64,000 nt of DNA from Demequina maris (GCF_000971155.1 NZ_BBLX01000005.1:98447-162446); one strand, 5' to 3'. Counted from the first letter of the stretch, positions 46,771 to 57,677 are shown. Numbers and translations are program-made. Notes: generated from the letters alone by a model not told the origin.

Positions 46771-48942
46771 TCACACGCCCACGAGCTCCTTGTCGCGGGG
46801 CGCCTCCGGCGCGGGTCCCTCGACCGAGAGGCGCGGCAGCCAGCCGAGCCACGACGGCAGGGTCCAGTTGTGCCGGCCCAGCAGCGTCATGAGCGACGGC
46901 ACGAGGATGGTGCGCACGACGGTCGCGTCGATGATGACGGCGGCCGCGAGACCGAAGCCCATCTGCTGGAACTCCGCGAGGTCGCCCAGCGCGAAGCCGA
47001 GGAACACCGCGACCATGATGAGCGCCGCCCCGGTGATGAGGGAGCCCGTGCGGGACAGCCCGAACACCACCGCGTCGCGGGTGTCGCCGGTCGCGTCGTG
47101 ACGCTCCTTGATGCGGCTGATGAGGAACACGTGGTAGTCCATCGACAGCCCGAAGAGCACCGCGAAGAGGAACAGCGGGATCCACGGCGCGATCGCGTCG
47201 ACCTGGGCGAAGCCCAGCAGGTCCGCGCCCCAGCCGAGCTGGAACACCCCGACCAGCAGGCCGAACGCCGCGCCCGCCGAGATCACGTTGAGCGCGATCG
47301 CGGTGAGCGGGATCGCGAGCGACCGGAACGCCACGAGCAGGAGCAGGAAGCTCGCGCCCAGCACCATCCCGATCACCGCGGGGGTGTGGTCGACGATCAC
47401 CGAGGTGAAGTCGACGGCCTCGGCCTGCCCGCCGCCCACGACCGCCGTGGCGCCGGTCCCGTCCAGGGCCGCCGGCACCAGGTCGTCGCGCAGGCGGTGC
47501 AGGGCGTCCGCGGCGGCCGGGTCGGCGGCGTCGTAGACGTCGCGGGTGTCGATGAACGCGGTGCCGCCGCGCCAGTCGACGGTGGTCTCCGCGTAGGCGG
47601 GGTCCGCCTCGACGGCGTCCGCGAGGTCCGCGACGGCGCCGCCGGCGCCGCCCGCGTCCTCGATCGCGATGACGGTCGAGGACTGGCCGAGGCCGTAGTC
47701 CTCGACGAGGACCTCGACGCCCTGGCGGAGCTCGTTGTCGGCCGGCAGCGACTCGAGGCCGGGGAACGCAAGACGGATCGACAGCATCGGCAGCGCGAGC
47801 GCGACCAGCAGGCCCAGGCCCGCGACGGCCGAGACGGCGGGCCGGGCGGTGACGGTGCGGGCGATCGCGGTCCACGTGCGGGGCTCGCGGCCGGGGTGCG
47901 CCGTCGGGACACGGCCGCGGTTGACGCGGTGGCCCAGCAGGCGCAGCACCGCGGGCAGCAGCGTGAGCGCCGACACGATCGACATGATCGCGACCAGGAT
48001 CGCGCCCGCGCCGAGCGAGCGCATGATCGTCGACGGCACGAGCAGCAGCCCGAGCAGCGAGATCAGCACCGTGACGCCCGAGAACAGCACCGCTCGGTTG
48101 GCGGTGGACCCGGTGATCGCGACGGCGTCCCTGACGGTGCGCCCGTGCGCCAGCTCCTCGCGGAAGCGCTGGACCGCGACGAGGCTGTAGTCGATGCCGA
48201 GCGCGAGGCCCATCATCGTGATCATGTTGACGATGAAGAACGACAGCTCGAAGGCCTGACCGATGATGGCGGTCGCGCCCACGGCGGTGACGATCGACAC
48301 CACCGCCACCAGGAGCGGCAGGCCGGCAGCGACGAGCGCGCCGAACACGACCACGAGGATGACGAGCGCGACCGCGATGCCGATCAGCTCGCCGCGCGCG
48401 AGCGTGTCCTCCGCGAGGTCGCCGAACGCGAGCTCCGTGGTCGCGTCGCCCACGTTGTGCAGCGCGAAGCCCTCCGCGGTCGCCGCGTCCGTGACGTCCT
48501 GGATGGCCTGCGCGACGGCCGTGGAGTCGTCGCCGGGGTCGACCGTCGCGGTGACGAGCGCCGAGCGTCCGTCGGCCGCGACCGGCGCGGGCTGTTCCGC
48601 GGTCGGGGCGGCCACGGCGAGCACGCCGGGCGTGGCCTCGAGGCCCGCGACGAGGTCGTCGACCACCGCGGTGAACTCCGCGTCGCCGAAGCGCGCGTCC
48701 GTCGCGGTGACCACGATGGTCTCGGAGACCGTCGCATCGTCCGAGCCGCGGAGACGTTCGTCGAGCGCGGCCGCCTGCTCGGAGTCGGTGGCGACCAGCA
48801 GGCGGTCGTCCTGGGTGAGGGCGTCGCCGAGCCCTCCCGCCGCGATGACCGCCGCGACGACCGCGACGAGCCAGGCGGAGATGGTCACCCACGGCCGGGC
48901 GGCCGCGGTGCGGGCGATGCGCCCGGTGAAGCCTAGGTTCAT
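46771..48942 (-). CDS. MMPL/RND-family membrane exporter
   Basis: A 723-residue transporter of the MMPL family, built from two similar halves, each with one helix, a large extracellular loop and five further helices. Family marks are MGLALGIDYSLVAVQRFREE in the first half and FGLSMDYHVFLISRIKE in the second, holding the proton-relay acidic pair. Members export lipids or drugs. The ATG at 48942 has GGGAGGAATC directly upstream. A two-component system is divergent from it and is the likely regulator. Substrate unknown. Confidence 0.9.
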   Translation of the reverse strand: MNLGFTGRIARTAAARPWVTISAWLVAVVAAVIAAGGLGDALTQDDRLLVATDSEQAAALDERLRGSDDATVSETIVVTATDARFGDAEFTAVVDDLVAGLEATPGVLAVAAPTAEQPAPVAADGRSALVTATVDPGDDSTAVAQAIQDVTDAATAEGFALHNVGDATTELAFGDLAEDTLARGELIGIAVALVILVVVFGALVAAGLPLLVAVVSIVTAVGATAIIGQAFELSFFIVNMITMMGLALGIDYSLVAVQRFREELAHGRTVRDAVAITGSTANRAVLFSGVTVLISLLGLLLVPSTIMRSLGAGAILVAIMSIVSALTLLPAVLRLLGHRVNRGRVPTAHPGREPRTWTAIARTVTARPAVSAVAGLGLLVALALPMLSIRLAFPGLESLPADNELRQGVEVLVEDYGLGQSSTVIAIEDAGGAGGAVADLADAVEADPAYAETTVDWRGGTAFIDTRDVYDAADPAAADALHRLRDDLVPAALDGTGATAVVGGGQAEAVDFTSVIVDHTPAVIGMVLGASFLLLLVAFRSLAIPLTAIALNVISAGAAFGLLVGVFQLGWGADLLGFAQVDAIAPWIPLFLFAVLFGLSMDYHVFLISRIKERHDATGDTRDAVVFGLSRTGSLITGAALIMVAVFLGFALGDLAEFQQMGFGLAAAVIIDATVVRTILVPSLMTLLGRHNWTLPSWLGWLPRLSVEGPAPEAPRDKELVGV

Positions 48943-49159
48943 GATTCCTCCCAGATCAGGCCGGAGTCCCGGCTGATTCGACGCTAGGCAGGCGTCCCCC
49001 CTGCGCTCAGCCCGCTGAGGGACGATTCGGGCACGCCGTGCGGGGGAACCTCCGCTCGCCCGGATGGGGGAGGGTGCCGGGACCGTCCCCCGCGCGGGGG
49101 AGGGGGAACCCTCCGGGCGGGCGAGGACGTCCCGCCGGCCGGCACGGCACGATGGACGC

Positions 49160-50530
49160 ATGGACGTCATCCGCGGCTACCTCGCCGCCACCTGGGAGGC
49201 CCGCACCTGGAAAGCGGTGCTGTACCTCCTGCTCGGCCTGCCCGTCTCGATCGCGTTGTTCGTGTACGCCGTCACCGGCTACGCGCTCGGCATCGGGCTC
49301 GCGGTGGTGTGGATCGGCGTGCTCATCCTCGTCGCGGTGCAGGCGTCGATGCGCCCGCTGGGCGCCTTCGAGCGCGGCATGGCGAACGGGCTGCTCGCCG
49401 CCGGGGTCCGCCCGCCGGCCCCGCTGCGCGCTCCCGCGGACGCCGGGCGCGTCCGCCGCGCGCTCGTACCGTTCCACGACCAGTCCTCGTGGCGTACGTT
49501 CGCGTGGATCGTGGCGCGCATCGTGCTCGGGCCCGTCGGCTTCGCGCTCGCGATCGTCGCGGCCGTCGTGCCGGTGTCGTTGCTCGCCGCAGTCGGGTGG
49601 GCGGTGCTGCATCTCGTGGGCGTGGTCGACGTCGCGGACTACGGCACGGACCCCGCCGCGGCCGACGTGGTGGACACTGTGGCGTTCTGGGTCGCGGTCG
49701 GCACGCCGCTCATCGTGCTGGTGCTCCCCATGCCCGCCTGGATCGTGCGGGGCACGGCGGAGCTGCACCGCATCCTCGCGCGGTGGGCCCTCGGGCCGTG
49801 CGACCGCGAGATCGCCGAGGCGGCGACGGCCCGCGCGCAGCTCGCCGAGGAGCAGGTCCGGATCGACCAGGAGCTCCACGACAGCATCGGCCACATGATC
49901 ACCATGAACATCGTGCAGGCGGGCGCCGGGGCGCACGTCTTCGACAGCGACCCCGAGTTCGCGCGCCAGGCGCTGCGCAACATCGAGGAGCGCGGGCGTG
50001 CGGCGATGGGCGAGCTCGACCGCATCATCGCCACGCTGCGCGGCGACGACCACGTCGAGCGCGCGCCGTTGCCGGGCCTGGCCGATGTCCCCGCGCTGAT
50101 CGACGCGTCGCGCGACGCGGGCATCGCGGTCGACGCGGACGTCGACACTTCGCCGGTGCCGCCCGCGATCGGCCGCGCCGCCTTCGGCATCGTCCGCGAG
50201 GCGCTCACCAACGCGGCGCGGCACGCGCCCGGGTCCCCGGTGAGCGTGCGCGTCGTCCACGAGGACGATGCGCTGGGGATCGACGTCGCGAACGGGCCGT
50301 CGCGCCCGGCCGGCGGCCGCGCCGACCCGGCCGCCGCATCGTCCCCTCGTCCGAGCCGCGGCGTGGCCGGCATGCGTGACCGCGTCACCCTGCTCGGCGG
50401 CCGCACGTCGATCGGGCCCACGCCCGACGGCGGCTACCGGGTGCGGGCGCTGCTGCCGCTGTCGGCGACGGTGGGACCCGCGGGCGCGGGCTCGGCATGG
50501 GACGATCTGCGTGAGGAGGTGCGCGCATGA
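49160..50530 (+). CDS. NarL-group sensor histidine kinase
   Basis: A 456-residue kinase with two pairs of hydrophobic segments (residues about 18-65 and 113-200), an intramembrane-type sensor, then the HisKA_3 segment with phospho-acceptor in QELHDSIGHMITMN (His around residue 240) and an HATPase domain with NAARHA and GVAGMRDRV. Two 10-mer copies (50263, 50335) fall in the HATPase loops, encoding EDDALG and AASSPR. Divergent from the MMPL exporter and overlapping the regulator by four bases. Confidence 0.9.
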   Translation: MDVIRGYLAATWEARTWKAVLYLLLGLPVSIALFVYAVTGYALGIGLAVVWIGVLILVAVQASMRPLGAFERGMANGLLAAGVRPPAPLRAPADAGRVRRALVPFHDQSSWRTFAWIVARIVLGPVGFALAIVAAVVPVSLLAAVGWAVLHLVGVVDVADYGTDPAAADVVDTVAFWVAVGTPLIVLVLPMPAWIVRGTAELHRILARWALGPCDREIAEAATARAQLAEEQVRIDQELHDSIGHMITMNIVQAGAGAHVFDSDPEFARQALRNIEERGRAAMGELDRIIATLRGDDHVERAPLPGLADVPALIDASRDAGIAVDADVDTSPVPPAIGRAAFGIVREALTNAARHAPGSPVSVRVVHEDDALGIDVANGPSRPAGGRADPAAASSPRPSRGVAGMRDRVTLLGGRTSIGPTPDGGYRVRALLPLSATVGPAGAGSAWDDLREEVRA

Positions 50531-51177
50531 GGGTGGCGATCGTCGACGACGACCCGCTGGTGCGCATGGGCCTGCGCGCGATCGTGAGCTCGGAGGACGG
50601 CTGGGACGTGATCGGCGAGGCGGGCGACGGCGCCGCGGCCGTCGCGCTCGCGGCCCGGGAGCGCCCCGACGTCATGCTCATGGACATCCGCATGCCCGGC
50701 GTCGACGGGCTGGCGGCGACGCGCGAGATCGTCGGGTCCGGCTCCGCCACCCGCGTGCTCGTGCTCACCACGTTCGAGGTCGACGAGTACGTGTTCGAGG
50801 CGATGCGCGCCGGCGCCTCCGGCTTCGTCCTCAAGCGGGTCCCTCCCGCGGAGCTGCTCGAGTCGATCCGCGTGGTCGCCTCGGGGGAGTCGCTGCTGTT
50901 CCCCGCGTCGACGCGCGCGGTCATCGAGCGGTTCGCGACGCGCGGCGGCGAGCGGCTGCCCGAGCTGTCGGAGCGCGAGGAGGACGTGCTGCGGGCGTTG
51001 GCGCGCGGCCGGTCGAACGGCGAGATCGCCGCCGAGCTGTTCGTGTCGGTCGAGACCGTCAAGTCGCACGTCGCGTCGATCCTGATGAAGCTCGGGGTGC
51101 GCGACCGGACGCAGGCGGTCATCGTCGCGTATGAGAGCGGCTTCGTGCTGCCGGGGGAGACCTCGGACCGACGCTGA
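50527..51177 (+). CDS. LuxR/NarL-type response regulator
   Basis: A 216-residue regulator with receiver acidic residues DDD near residue 8, phospho-acceptor in MLMDIRMPG (around residue 54), conserved Lys in FVLKRV, and C-terminal HTH LSEREEDVLRALARGRSNGEIAAELFVSVETVKSHV. Partner of the upstream kinase; probable target is the divergent MMPL gene, by analogy with common exporter modules. Confidence 0.93.
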   Translation: MRVAIVDDDPLVRMGLRAIVSSEDGWDVIGEAGDGAAAVALAARERPDVMLMDIRMPGVDGLAATREIVGSGSATRVLVLTTFEVDEYVFEAMRAGASGFVLKRVPPAELLESIRVVASGESLLFPASTRAVIERFATRGGERLPELSEREEDVLRALARGRSNGEIAAELFVSVETVKSHVASILMKLGVRDRTQAVIVAYESGFVLPGETSDRR

Positions 51178-51233
51178 GCCGTCGCGGGAGCGCTCTCCCG
51201 GGACGATGGTCCCGGCGGGGCCGGGCGCGTGGG

Positions 51234-51239
51234 TAGGCT
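51234..51239 (+). promoter_or_regulatory. sucC -10 box
   Basis: TAGGCT at 51234-51239; the sucC ATG is 62 bases further, so this gene has a normal leader. A near-variant of the 10-mer (GGACGATGG) lies in a small hairpin at about 51199-51215. Confidence 0.5.
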
Positions 51240-51301
51240 GAGCCCTGCACCATCGGACCCGCGCGCCGACGAGGGCGCGCACTCTCGCGTGAGGACAGTG
51301 C

Positions 51302-52471
51302 ATGGACCTGTACGAGTACCAGGCGCGCGACATGTTCGAGAAGCACGGCGTACCCGTGCTCCCCGGCATCGTCGCCGAGACCCCCGCCGAGGCACGCGCC
51401 GCGGCCGAGCAGCTGGGCGGCATCGTCGTCGTCAAGGCTCAGGTGAAGGTGGGGGGACGTGGCAAGGCGGGCGGCGTGAAGGTCGCCAAGACGCCCGAGG
51501 AGGCCGAGGCGCACGCCGAGGCGATCCTGGGCATGGACATCAAGGGGCACACCGTCCACAAGGTGATGATCGCGGCCGGCGCCGCGATCGCCGAGGAGTT
51601 CTACTTCTCCGTGCTGCTGGACCGCGCCGAGCGCCGCTACCTCGCGATGTGCTCCGTCGAGGGCGGCATGGAGATCGAGCAGCTCGCCGTCGAGCGCCCT
51701 GACGCCCTCGCGAAGGTCGCGGTCGACCCGCTGGTGGGCATCGACCGCGCCAAGGCCGAGGAGATCGTCGACACCGCCGGCTTCCCCGCGGACCTGCGCG
51801 AGGCCGTAATCGACGCGATCGAGAAGCTCTGGACCGTCTACAAGAACGAGGACGCGACGCTCGTCGAGGTCAACCCCCTGGTGCGCACCGAGGACGGCTC
51901 GATCATCGCGCTCGACGGCAAGGTCACCCTCGACGAGAACGCCGAGTTCCGTCACGCGGACCACGCGGCGCTCGAGGACAAGGCCGCGGCGGACCCGCTC
52001 GAGGCCAAGGCCAAGCACATGAACCTCAACTACGTGAAGCTCGACGGCTCCGTCGGCATCATCGGCAACGGCGCGGGGCTCGTGATGTCCACGCTCGACG
52101 TGGTCGCGTACGCCGGCGAGCAGTTCGGCGGCCAGAAGCCCGCCAACTTCCTCGACATCGGCGGCGGCGCCTCGGCCGAGGTGATGGCCAACGGCCTCGA
52201 CGTCATCCTCCACGACCCGCAAGTGAAGTCGGTCTTCGTCAACGTCTTCGGCGGCATCACGTCGTGCGTCGCGGTGGCGGACGGCATCGTCGGCGCGCTC
52301 GAGGCGCTGGGCGACAAGGCGACCAAGCCGCTCGTCGTGCGCCTCGACGGCAACGCCGTCGAGGACGGCCGCGCGATCCTCGCGCACGCCGCCCACCCGC
52401 TCGTGACCATCGTCGACACCATGGACGGCGCCGCGGCCAAGGCCGCCGAGCTCGCCGCCGCGGCCGCCTAA
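51302..52471 (+). CDS. sucC: Succinyl-CoA ligase beta subunit
   Basis: A 389-residue ATP-grasp subunit of succinyl-CoA synthetase. Starts [22 protein letters not shown], with [16 protein letters not shown] of the nucleotide-binding fold, EVNPLV, and [22 protein letters not shown] and [10 protein letters not shown] of the C-terminal domain. Works with sucD downstream in the TCA cycle. Ends in an Ala-rich tail. Confidence 0.96.
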   Translation: MDLYEYQARDMFEKHGVPVLPGIVAETPAEARAAAEQLGGIVVVKAQVKVGGRGKAGGVKVAKTPEEAEAHAEAILGMDIKGHTVHKVMIAAGAAIAEEFYFSVLLDRAERRYLAMCSVEGGMEIEQLAVERPDALAKVAVDPLVGIDRAKAEEIVDTAGFPADLREAVIDAIEKLWTVYKNEDATLVEVNPLVRTEDGSIIALDGKVTLDENAEFRHADHAALEDKAAADPLEAKAKHMNLNYVKLDGSVGIIGNGAGLVMSTLDVVAYAGEQFGGQKPANFLDIGGGASAEVMANGLDVILHDPQVKSVFVNVFGGITSCVAVADGIVGALEALGDKATKPLVVRLDGNAVEDGRAILAHAAHPLVTIVDTMDGAAAKAAELAAAAA

Positions 52472-52481
52472 GGAGACACAC

Positions 52482-53363
52482 ATGGCCATCTTCCTCACCG
52501 CAGAGTCCAAGGTCATCGTCCAGGGCATGACCGGCTCGGAGGGCATGAAGCACACCCAGCGCATGCTCGCGTCCGGCACCAACGTCGTGGGCGGCGTCAA
52601 CCCCCGCAAGGCCGGCGCCATCGTCGAGTTCCCCGGGGACCACACCGCGCCGGTCTTCGGCACCGTCGCCGAGGCGATGGAGGCCACCGGCGCCGACGTG
52701 TCGGTGCTGTTCGTGCCGCCGCCGTTCACCAAGGCCGCCGTCATGGAGGCCGTCGACGCCGGGATGCCGCTCGTCGTCATCATCACCGAGGGCGTCCCCG
52801 TCGCCGACACCGCCGAGTTCTTCGCGTACGCGCAGTCCAAGGGCACGCGCCTGATCGGCCCGAACTGCCCCGGCCTCATCACCCCCGGCCAGTCCAACGT
52901 GGGCATCACGCCCGCGAACATCACGGGCCCCGGCAAGATCGGCCTCGTGTCGAAGTCGGGCACGCTGACCTACCAGATGATGTTCGAGCTGCGGGACCTC
53001 GGCTTCTCGACCTGCGTGGGCATCGGCGGCGACCCGATCGTCGGCACAACCCACATCGACTGCCTCGAGGCGTTCGAGAACGACCCCGACACCGCGGCGA
53101 TCGTCATGATCGGCGAGATCGGCGGCGACGCCGAGGAGCGCGCGGCGGCCTACATCCAGGAGCACGTCACCAAGCCGGTCGTCGGCTACGTGGCCGGCTT
53201 CGAGGCGCCCGAGGGCAAGACCATGGGCCACGCGGGTGCCATCGTGTCGGGCTCGGCGGGCACCGCGCAGGCGAAGAAGGAGGCCCTCGAGGCCGCGGGC
53301 GTGAAGGTCGGCAAGACGCCGTCCGAGACCGCTCGCCTCATGCGGGAGATCCTCACGGCCTGA
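52482..53363 (+). CDS. sucD: Succinyl-CoA ligase alpha subunit
   Basis: A 293-residue partner subunit carrying the CoA-binding domain and catalytic His in [10 protein letters not shown] (around residue 246). Other marks are [31 protein letters not shown] and [15 protein letters not shown] upstream of the ATG, ten bases after sucC. Forms the cytoplasmic alpha/beta enzyme with SucC, interconverting succinyl-CoA and succinate. Confidence 0.96.
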   Translation: MAIFLTAESKVIVQGMTGSEGMKHTQRMLASGTNVVGGVNPRKAGAIVEFPGDHTAPVFGTVAEAMEATGADVSVLFVPPPFTKAAVMEAVDAGMPLVVIITEGVPVADTAEFFAYAQSKGTRLIGPNCPGLITPGQSNVGITPANITGPGKIGLVSKSGTLTYQMMFELRDLGFSTCVGIGGDPIVGTTHIDCLEAFENDPDTAAIVMIGEIGGDAEERAAAYIQEHVTKPVVGYVAGFEAPEGKTMGHAGAIVSGSAGTAQAKKEALEAAGVKVGKTPSETARLMREILTA

Positions 53364-53497
53364 TCCTTCCCGCTCCCTCGGGGGCGGACGATGCGGGGCC
53401 TCGACGCGCGAGCGTCGGGGCCCCGTCCTCGTCTCCCGGGTGTCGACGCGAGCCGGGCGCGTGGCGGTCCCGCGCATCGTGCATCCCAGCGGCGACC

Positions 53498-54739
53498 ATG
53501 GATGCCATGCCCGCCGAGACCTCCCGCCCCGCGCGCCTCGACCGCCTGCGCGCGGCGCTGCCCGGCTGGGCCGGAGGCCTGCTCACGGGGGCGCAGGCGG
53601 TGGTGCTGTCCTACCTGGTCGTCCTCGCGCCCGCGCTCGCGGCCGTCGCCGGCGCGCCCAGCCTCGACGGCTCCGCGGCCGTCGACTGGCCCGGCGCGGC
53701 CACCGTCGCCACGAGCGTGTGGCTGCTCGGCCATGGCGTCCCCGTCGCGTTCGCGGGCGCGACCCTCAGCCTCGTGCCCCTCGGCATGCCCCTGGTCAGC
53801 GCCGCGATCCTCGCCGCCGTGGCGCGACGGTTCGCCGTGAAGACGTGGACCAGCTGGGCGCTCGGCGTCGCCTCGTTCGCGGGCGGCGCGGCGCTCATCG
53901 GCTGGCTCGGCAGCCCCGACGGCGCGCGCGAGGCCAACGCCCTGCGTGCCGCGCTCGTGGGGGCGCTTATCGCCGCGCCCGCCGTGGCGACCGGCATCTG
54001 GCGGGCCTACGGCGCGCGGCTGCACCTGCTCGACCGGATCCCCGGCGAGGTGCGCGCGGGCCTGCGGCTCGGGCTCGGCACCGTCGCGCTCATCGTCGCC
54101 GCGGCCGCCGCGGTGGGGGGCGCGTGGGCCGTGCTCAACATGGACCGCATCGCGCTCATCGCGTCGGACCTGCGGATGGACCCGCTCGGTGCGGGCGCGC
54201 TCGCGCTCGTCGAGACGCTCTACGTCCCCACGATGGTGTGCTGGATGGTCGCGTGGCTCGTCGGCCCCGGCTTCGTGGTCGGCACCGGCTCGCTCTACGC
54301 GCCCGACACGCTCACCGCCGACGCGCTCCCGCAGCTGCCGCTCCTGGGCGCGCTGCCGTCGGGCTCGGGCGGCTGGTGGACGTGGGCGCCGCTCGTCGTG
54401 GTCGTGCTCGCCGCGCTCGCCCGCGCGGCGCTGAGCCGCCGCATCGGCCTGGACTGGGTCTCGGCGCGCGCTGGCGGCGTCGCGATCGCCGTGGTCGCGG
54501 CGTGCCTCGCCGCCCTGACCGCCGCCTCGCGCGGCTCCGGCGGGCCGGGCCGCCTCGAGCAGATGGGCGCGGAGATCGTGCCCGTCACGCTGATCGGCAC
54601 CGCGCTGGTGGTCGCCGGCTACGGCCTCGTGTGGGCCGTGGCGGCGCTGTGGCGGTGGGTGCGCGGGACCGTCCGCAGGGACGATGCGCCGGAGCCCGTC
54701 GCCGAGCCCGTCAGGGAACCAGCTGGCCGGGCACGGTGA
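53498..54739 (+). CDS. DUF6350 / PerM-like membrane protein
   Basis: A 413-residue polytopic membrane protein with about nine to ten helices, including ATVATSVWLLGHGVPVAFAG, VWLLGHG loop, and GPGFVVGTGSLYAPDTLTADALPQLPLLGALP, a hallmark of the actinobacterial DUF6350 family, sometimes called cell division protein PerM. It commonly precedes purN as here. ATG at 53498 with an alternative at 53507. Function unproven. Its end overlaps the convergent small gene by 29 bases. Confidence 0.8.
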   Translation: MDAMPAETSRPARLDRLRAALPGWAGGLLTGAQAVVLSYLVVLAPALAAVAGAPSLDGSAAVDWPGAATVATSVWLLGHGVPVAFAGATLSLVPLGMPLVSAAILAAVARRFAVKTWTSWALGVASFAGGAALIGWLGSPDGAREANALRAALVGALIAAPAVATGIWRAYGARLHLLDRIPGEVRAGLRLGLGTVALIVAAAAAVGGAWAVLNMDRIALIASDLRMDPLGAGALALVETLYVPTMVCWMVAWLVGPGFVVGTGSLYAPDTLTADALPQLPLLGALPSGSGGWWTWAPLVVVVLAALARAALSRRIGLDWVSARAGGVAIAVVAACLAALTAASRGSGGPGRLEQMGAEIVPVTLIGTALVVAGYGLVWAVAALWRWVRGTVRRDDAPEPVAEPVREPAGRAR

Positions 54740-55136
54740 GCCCCCACTGCTCGAGCAGGTCGAGGTAGGACTGCTCGTACTCGTCGAGGCAGACCTGGCG
54801 CGCGGTGTTCGTGATCGCGTGGTCCTGGCAGTCCACCAGCGCCTGGACCTGGTCGTGCAGGATCACCAGCCCGAAGCCGTACAGCAGGGCCACGCCGGAG
54901 ACCGCGATGCCGATCCCGAGCATGACCTTGAGCATCGGCAGGCGCGCGCCGCGCAGCATCACCAGCGCCGTGATCATCGCGGCCGCCCCGGCGGGTGCGA
55001 GCACCAGCGCCGACAGCCCCCACGTGGGCCCGAGCATCGGCACGAGCAGCATCGCCGCGAGGAGCGCGAGGCTCCAGCGGACGGCTCGGCGAGCGCCGGC
55101 ACCCACCTCGGGCACGGCGTCGGGGGTGGGCGTCAT
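54711..55136 (-). CDS. Small membrane protein of unknown function
   Basis: A 141-residue protein with three or four hydrophobic segments (SLALLAAMLLVPMLG, LSALVLAPAGAAAMITALVML, MLGIGIAVSGVALLYGFGLVIL) and a C-terminal acidic, cysteine-containing tail (CQDHAITNTARQVCLDEYEQSYLD). The start is ATG at 55136 with GAGGGAG upstream. Overlaps the convergent DUF6350 gene at its end. Not recognised; possibly DUF4190-like. Confidence 0.65.
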   Translation of the reverse strand: MTPTPDAVPEVGAGARRAVRWSLALLAAMLLVPMLGPTWGLSALVLAPAGAAAMITALVMLRGARLPMLKVMLGIGIAVSGVALLYGFGLVILHDQVQALVDCQDHAITNTARQVCLDEYEQSYLDLLEQWGLTVPGQLVP

Positions 55137-55173
55137 GCGGCTCCCTCGGTCGGTGTGACCCCCAGCATGCCGA

Positions 55174-55186
55174 TAGGCTCGACGCT
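55174..55186 (+). promoter_or_regulatory. purN -10 box for a leaderless mRNA
   Basis: TAGGCT at 55174-55179, seven bases, then GTG at 55187. No ribosome-binding sequence. Confidence 0.65.
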
Positions 55187-55837
55187 GTGACAAACGCACC
55201 TCGTCCCCGGCGTGTCGTCGTGCTCGCATCCGGGACAGGGTCCACGATGCGCGCCGTCCTCGACGCCGCGCGGGACGAGGCGTACGGCGCCCGCGTCGTC
55301 GGCGTCGTCGCCGACAAGGACGGGATCGGGGCGCTCGACATCGCGCGCGAGTCCGGCATCCCCACCGCGGTGGTCCGCCTCGCCGACTTCGAGTCCCGCG
55401 CCCTGTGGGACGAGGCGATCGCGCGCACCATCGCCACCTTCGACCCCGAGCTCGTACTGCTCGCGGGCTTCATGCGGCTGCTCGGCGAGCCCTCGCTCGA
55501 GCGCTTCGGCGGCCGCATCCTCAACACGCACCCCGCCCTGCTGCCCGCCTACCCCGGCGCGCACGGGGTGAGGGACGCCCTCGCCGGGGGAGCGAAGGTG
55601 ACGGGCTGCACCGTCATCGTCGTCGACCACGGCGTGGACACGGGGCCCATCGTCGCGCAGGCGGCGGTCGAGGTCCTCGACGACGACACCGAGGCCACCC
55701 TCCACGAGCGCATCAAGGAGGTCGAGCGCGGGCTCGTCGTCCGCACGCTCGGCCGCATGGCGCGCGAGGGCTGGACCGTGAACGGGCGCTCCGTCCGCAT
55801 CGGAGCCGCGACCCCCACCCCCCAGGAGGAACCATGA
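55187..55837 (+). CDS. purN: Phosphoribosylglycinamide formyltransferase
   Basis: A 216-residue GAR transformylase, adding a formyl group from 10-formyl-THF in purine synthesis. Marks are [16 protein letters not shown] at the N-terminus, LAGFMRLL, the catalytic [15 protein letters not shown], and [19 protein letters not shown] start seven bases after TAGGCT. Stop overlaps the purH ATG. Confidence 0.95.
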   Translation: MTNAPRPRRVVVLASGTGSTMRAVLDAARDEAYGARVVGVVADKDGIGALDIARESGIPTAVVRLADFESRALWDEAIARTIATFDPELVLLAGFMRLLGEPSLERFGGRILNTHPALLPAYPGAHGVRDALAGGAKVTGCTVIVVDHGVDTGPIVAQAAVEVLDDDTEATLHERIKEVERGLVVRTLGRMAREGWTVNGRSVRIGAATPTPQEEP

Positions 55838-57390
55838 CCGAGCGTCAGGCCGTGCGCCGCGCCCTCATCTCCGTGTACGACAAGACCGGCATCGAGGAGC
55901 TGGCGACGGCGCTCACCCACGAGGGTGTGCAGATCGTCTCCACCGGCTCGACCGCGCAGCGCATCGCCGCCGCGGGCGTGCCCGTGACCCCGGTCGAGGA
56001 GCTCACCGGCTTCCCCGAGTGCCTCGACGGCCGCGTCAAGACGCTCCATCCGCGCGTGCACGCCGGCATCCTCGCGGACCGCCGCCTCGACGACCACGTG
56101 CGCCAGCTCGACGAGCTCGGCATCGAGCCGTTCGACCTCGTGGTGGTCAACCTCTACCCGTTCGCCGCGACCGTCGCGTCCGGCGCCTCCGACGACGAGG
56201 TCGTCGAGCAGATCGACATCGGCGGACCGTCGATGGTGCGCGCCGCCGCCAAGAACCACGCGAGCGTCGCCGTCGTCGTCGACCCCGAGGACTACGAGGC
56301 GGCGGCCAGCGCCGTGGGCCACGGCGGCTTCACGCTCGCGGACCGCACCCGTCTGGCGGCGAAGGCCTTCCGCCACACCGCCGACTACGACGTCCAGGTC
56401 GCCACCTGGATGGGCGAGACCCAGGCCCCCGACGACGACGGCACCGGCCTCGCCGGCTGGATGGGCGCATCGTTCACCCGCCAGGCCGAGCTGCGCTACG
56501 GCGAGAACCCGCACCAGGCCGCCGCGCTCTACACGGACGGCTCCGGCACCGGCATCGCCGGCGCGCGCCAGCTCCACGGCAAGGAGATGTCCTTCAACAA
56601 CTACGTGGACGCCGACGCGGCGGTGCGCGCGGCCTACGACCACGCCGGCCCCGCGGTCGCCGTCATCAAGCACGCGAACCCGTGCGGCATCGCGGTCGCG
56701 GGCACGATCGCCGAGGCGCACGCCAAGGCCCACGCGACGGACCCCGTCAGCGCGTTCGGCGGCGTCATCGCCGCCAACGGCGTCGTGACGGCCGACGCGG
56801 CCCGCCAGATCGCGGAGATCTTCACCGAGGTCGTCGTGGCACCCGGCTACGAGGACGAGGCGGTCGAGATCCTCACCGCGAAGAAGAACCTGCGCATCCT
56901 CCAGATGGACCCCGCGCCGCTCGCCACCGAGTGGCGTCGCGTCACCGGCGGCCTGCTGGTCCAGGAGCTCGACGCGATCGACGCGCCCGGCGACTCCGCC
57001 GCCGCGTGGCAGCACGTCGCGGGTCCCGCGGCGGACGAGGCGCTGCTCGCGGACCTCGAGTTCGCGTGGCGCGCGTGCCGCGCCGTGAAGTCCAACGCGA
57101 TCCTGCTGGCCAAGGACGGCGCCGCCGTGGGCATCGGCATGGGCCAGGTCAACCGCGTCGACTCGTGCCGCCTCGCGGTGAGCCGCGCGGGCGAGGAGCG
57201 GGCGGCGGGCTCGGTGGCCGCGTCCGACGCGTTCTTCCCGTTCGCGGACGGCCTCCAGGTCCTCGTCGACGGCGGCGTGCGCGCCATCGTGTCGCCCGGC
57301 GGCTCGGTGCGCGACGCCGAGGTCATCGCGGCGGCCGAGGCGGCCGGCGTCACCCTGTTCCACACCGGCACCCGCCACTTCTTCCACTAG
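55834..57390 (+). CDS. purH: Bifunctional AICAR formyltransferase/IMP cyclohydrolase
   Basis: A 518-residue enzyme for the last two steps of IMP synthesis. The N-terminal IMP cyclohydrolase (MGS-like) domain has [15 protein letters not shown] and [23 protein letters not shown]; the AICAR transformylase domain has [24 protein letters not shown] and [19 protein letters not shown] precedes the ATG. Its product IMP feeds the guaB and guaA genes elsewhere in the window. Confidence 0.96.
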   Translation: MTERQAVRRALISVYDKTGIEELATALTHEGVQIVSTGSTAQRIAAAGVPVTPVEELTGFPECLDGRVKTLHPRVHAGILADRRLDDHVRQLDELGIEPFDLVVVNLYPFAATVASGASDDEVVEQIDIGGPSMVRAAAKNHASVAVVVDPEDYEAAASAVGHGGFTLADRTRLAAKAFRHTADYDVQVATWMGETQAPDDDGTGLAGWMGASFTRQAELRYGENPHQAAALYTDGSGTGIAGARQLHGKEMSFNNYVDADAAVRAAYDHAGPAVAVIKHANPCGIAVAGTIAEAHAKAHATDPVSAFGGVIAANGVVTADAARQIAEIFTEVVVAPGYEDEAVEILTAKKNLRILQMDPAPLATEWRRVTGGLLVQELDAIDAPGDSAAAWQHVAGPAADEALLADLEFAWRACRAVKSNAILLAKDGAAVGIGMGQVNRVDSCRLAVSRAGEERAAGSVAASDAFFPFADGLQVLVDGGVRAIVSPGGSVRDAEVIAAAEAAGVTLFHTGTRHFFH

Positions 57391-57399
57391 GGGGCATCC

Positions 57400-57663
57400 A
57401 TGGGCGAGAGGACACGCACGCCGCTCGGCCTCGCGGTCGCCGTGACCGCGGCCGTCGTGGCGATCGCGCTGTCCGGGCTCGTCGTGGGCGTCGACGTCGC
57501 GGTGCTCGCGCTCGCGGCCTTCGCGGCGGCGGGCGCGATCGCGCGCATCGTCACGCGCGTGGGCCACGGCTTCGAGGTGCGCCGCCGCGCGATCGACGTG
57601 GGCGTGCTCGTGGTCCTCGCGGTCGCCCTCGGGTTCCTCGGCCTCACGACGCCGCTGGGCTGA
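57400..57663 (+). CDS. DUF3017 family membrane protein
   Basis: An 87-residue protein with three hydrophobic segments and a basic loop (GHGFEVRRRAIDV) typical of DUF3017, which regularly follows purH in actinobacteria. Function unknown. Ten bases after the purH stop, so co-transcribed. Confidence 0.8.
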   Translation: MGERTRTPLGLAVAVTAAVVAIALSGLVVGVDVAVLALAAFAAAGAIARIVTRVGHGFEVRRRAIDVGVLVVLAVALGFLGLTTPLG

Positions 57664-57677
57664 GCGCCCCGGACGTG

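Noticed and set aside
46771..51177. MMPL exporter and two-component system as part of a biosynthetic cluster
   Set aside because: No synthase, tailoring or resistance genes accompany them; neighbours are ldh and sucCD.
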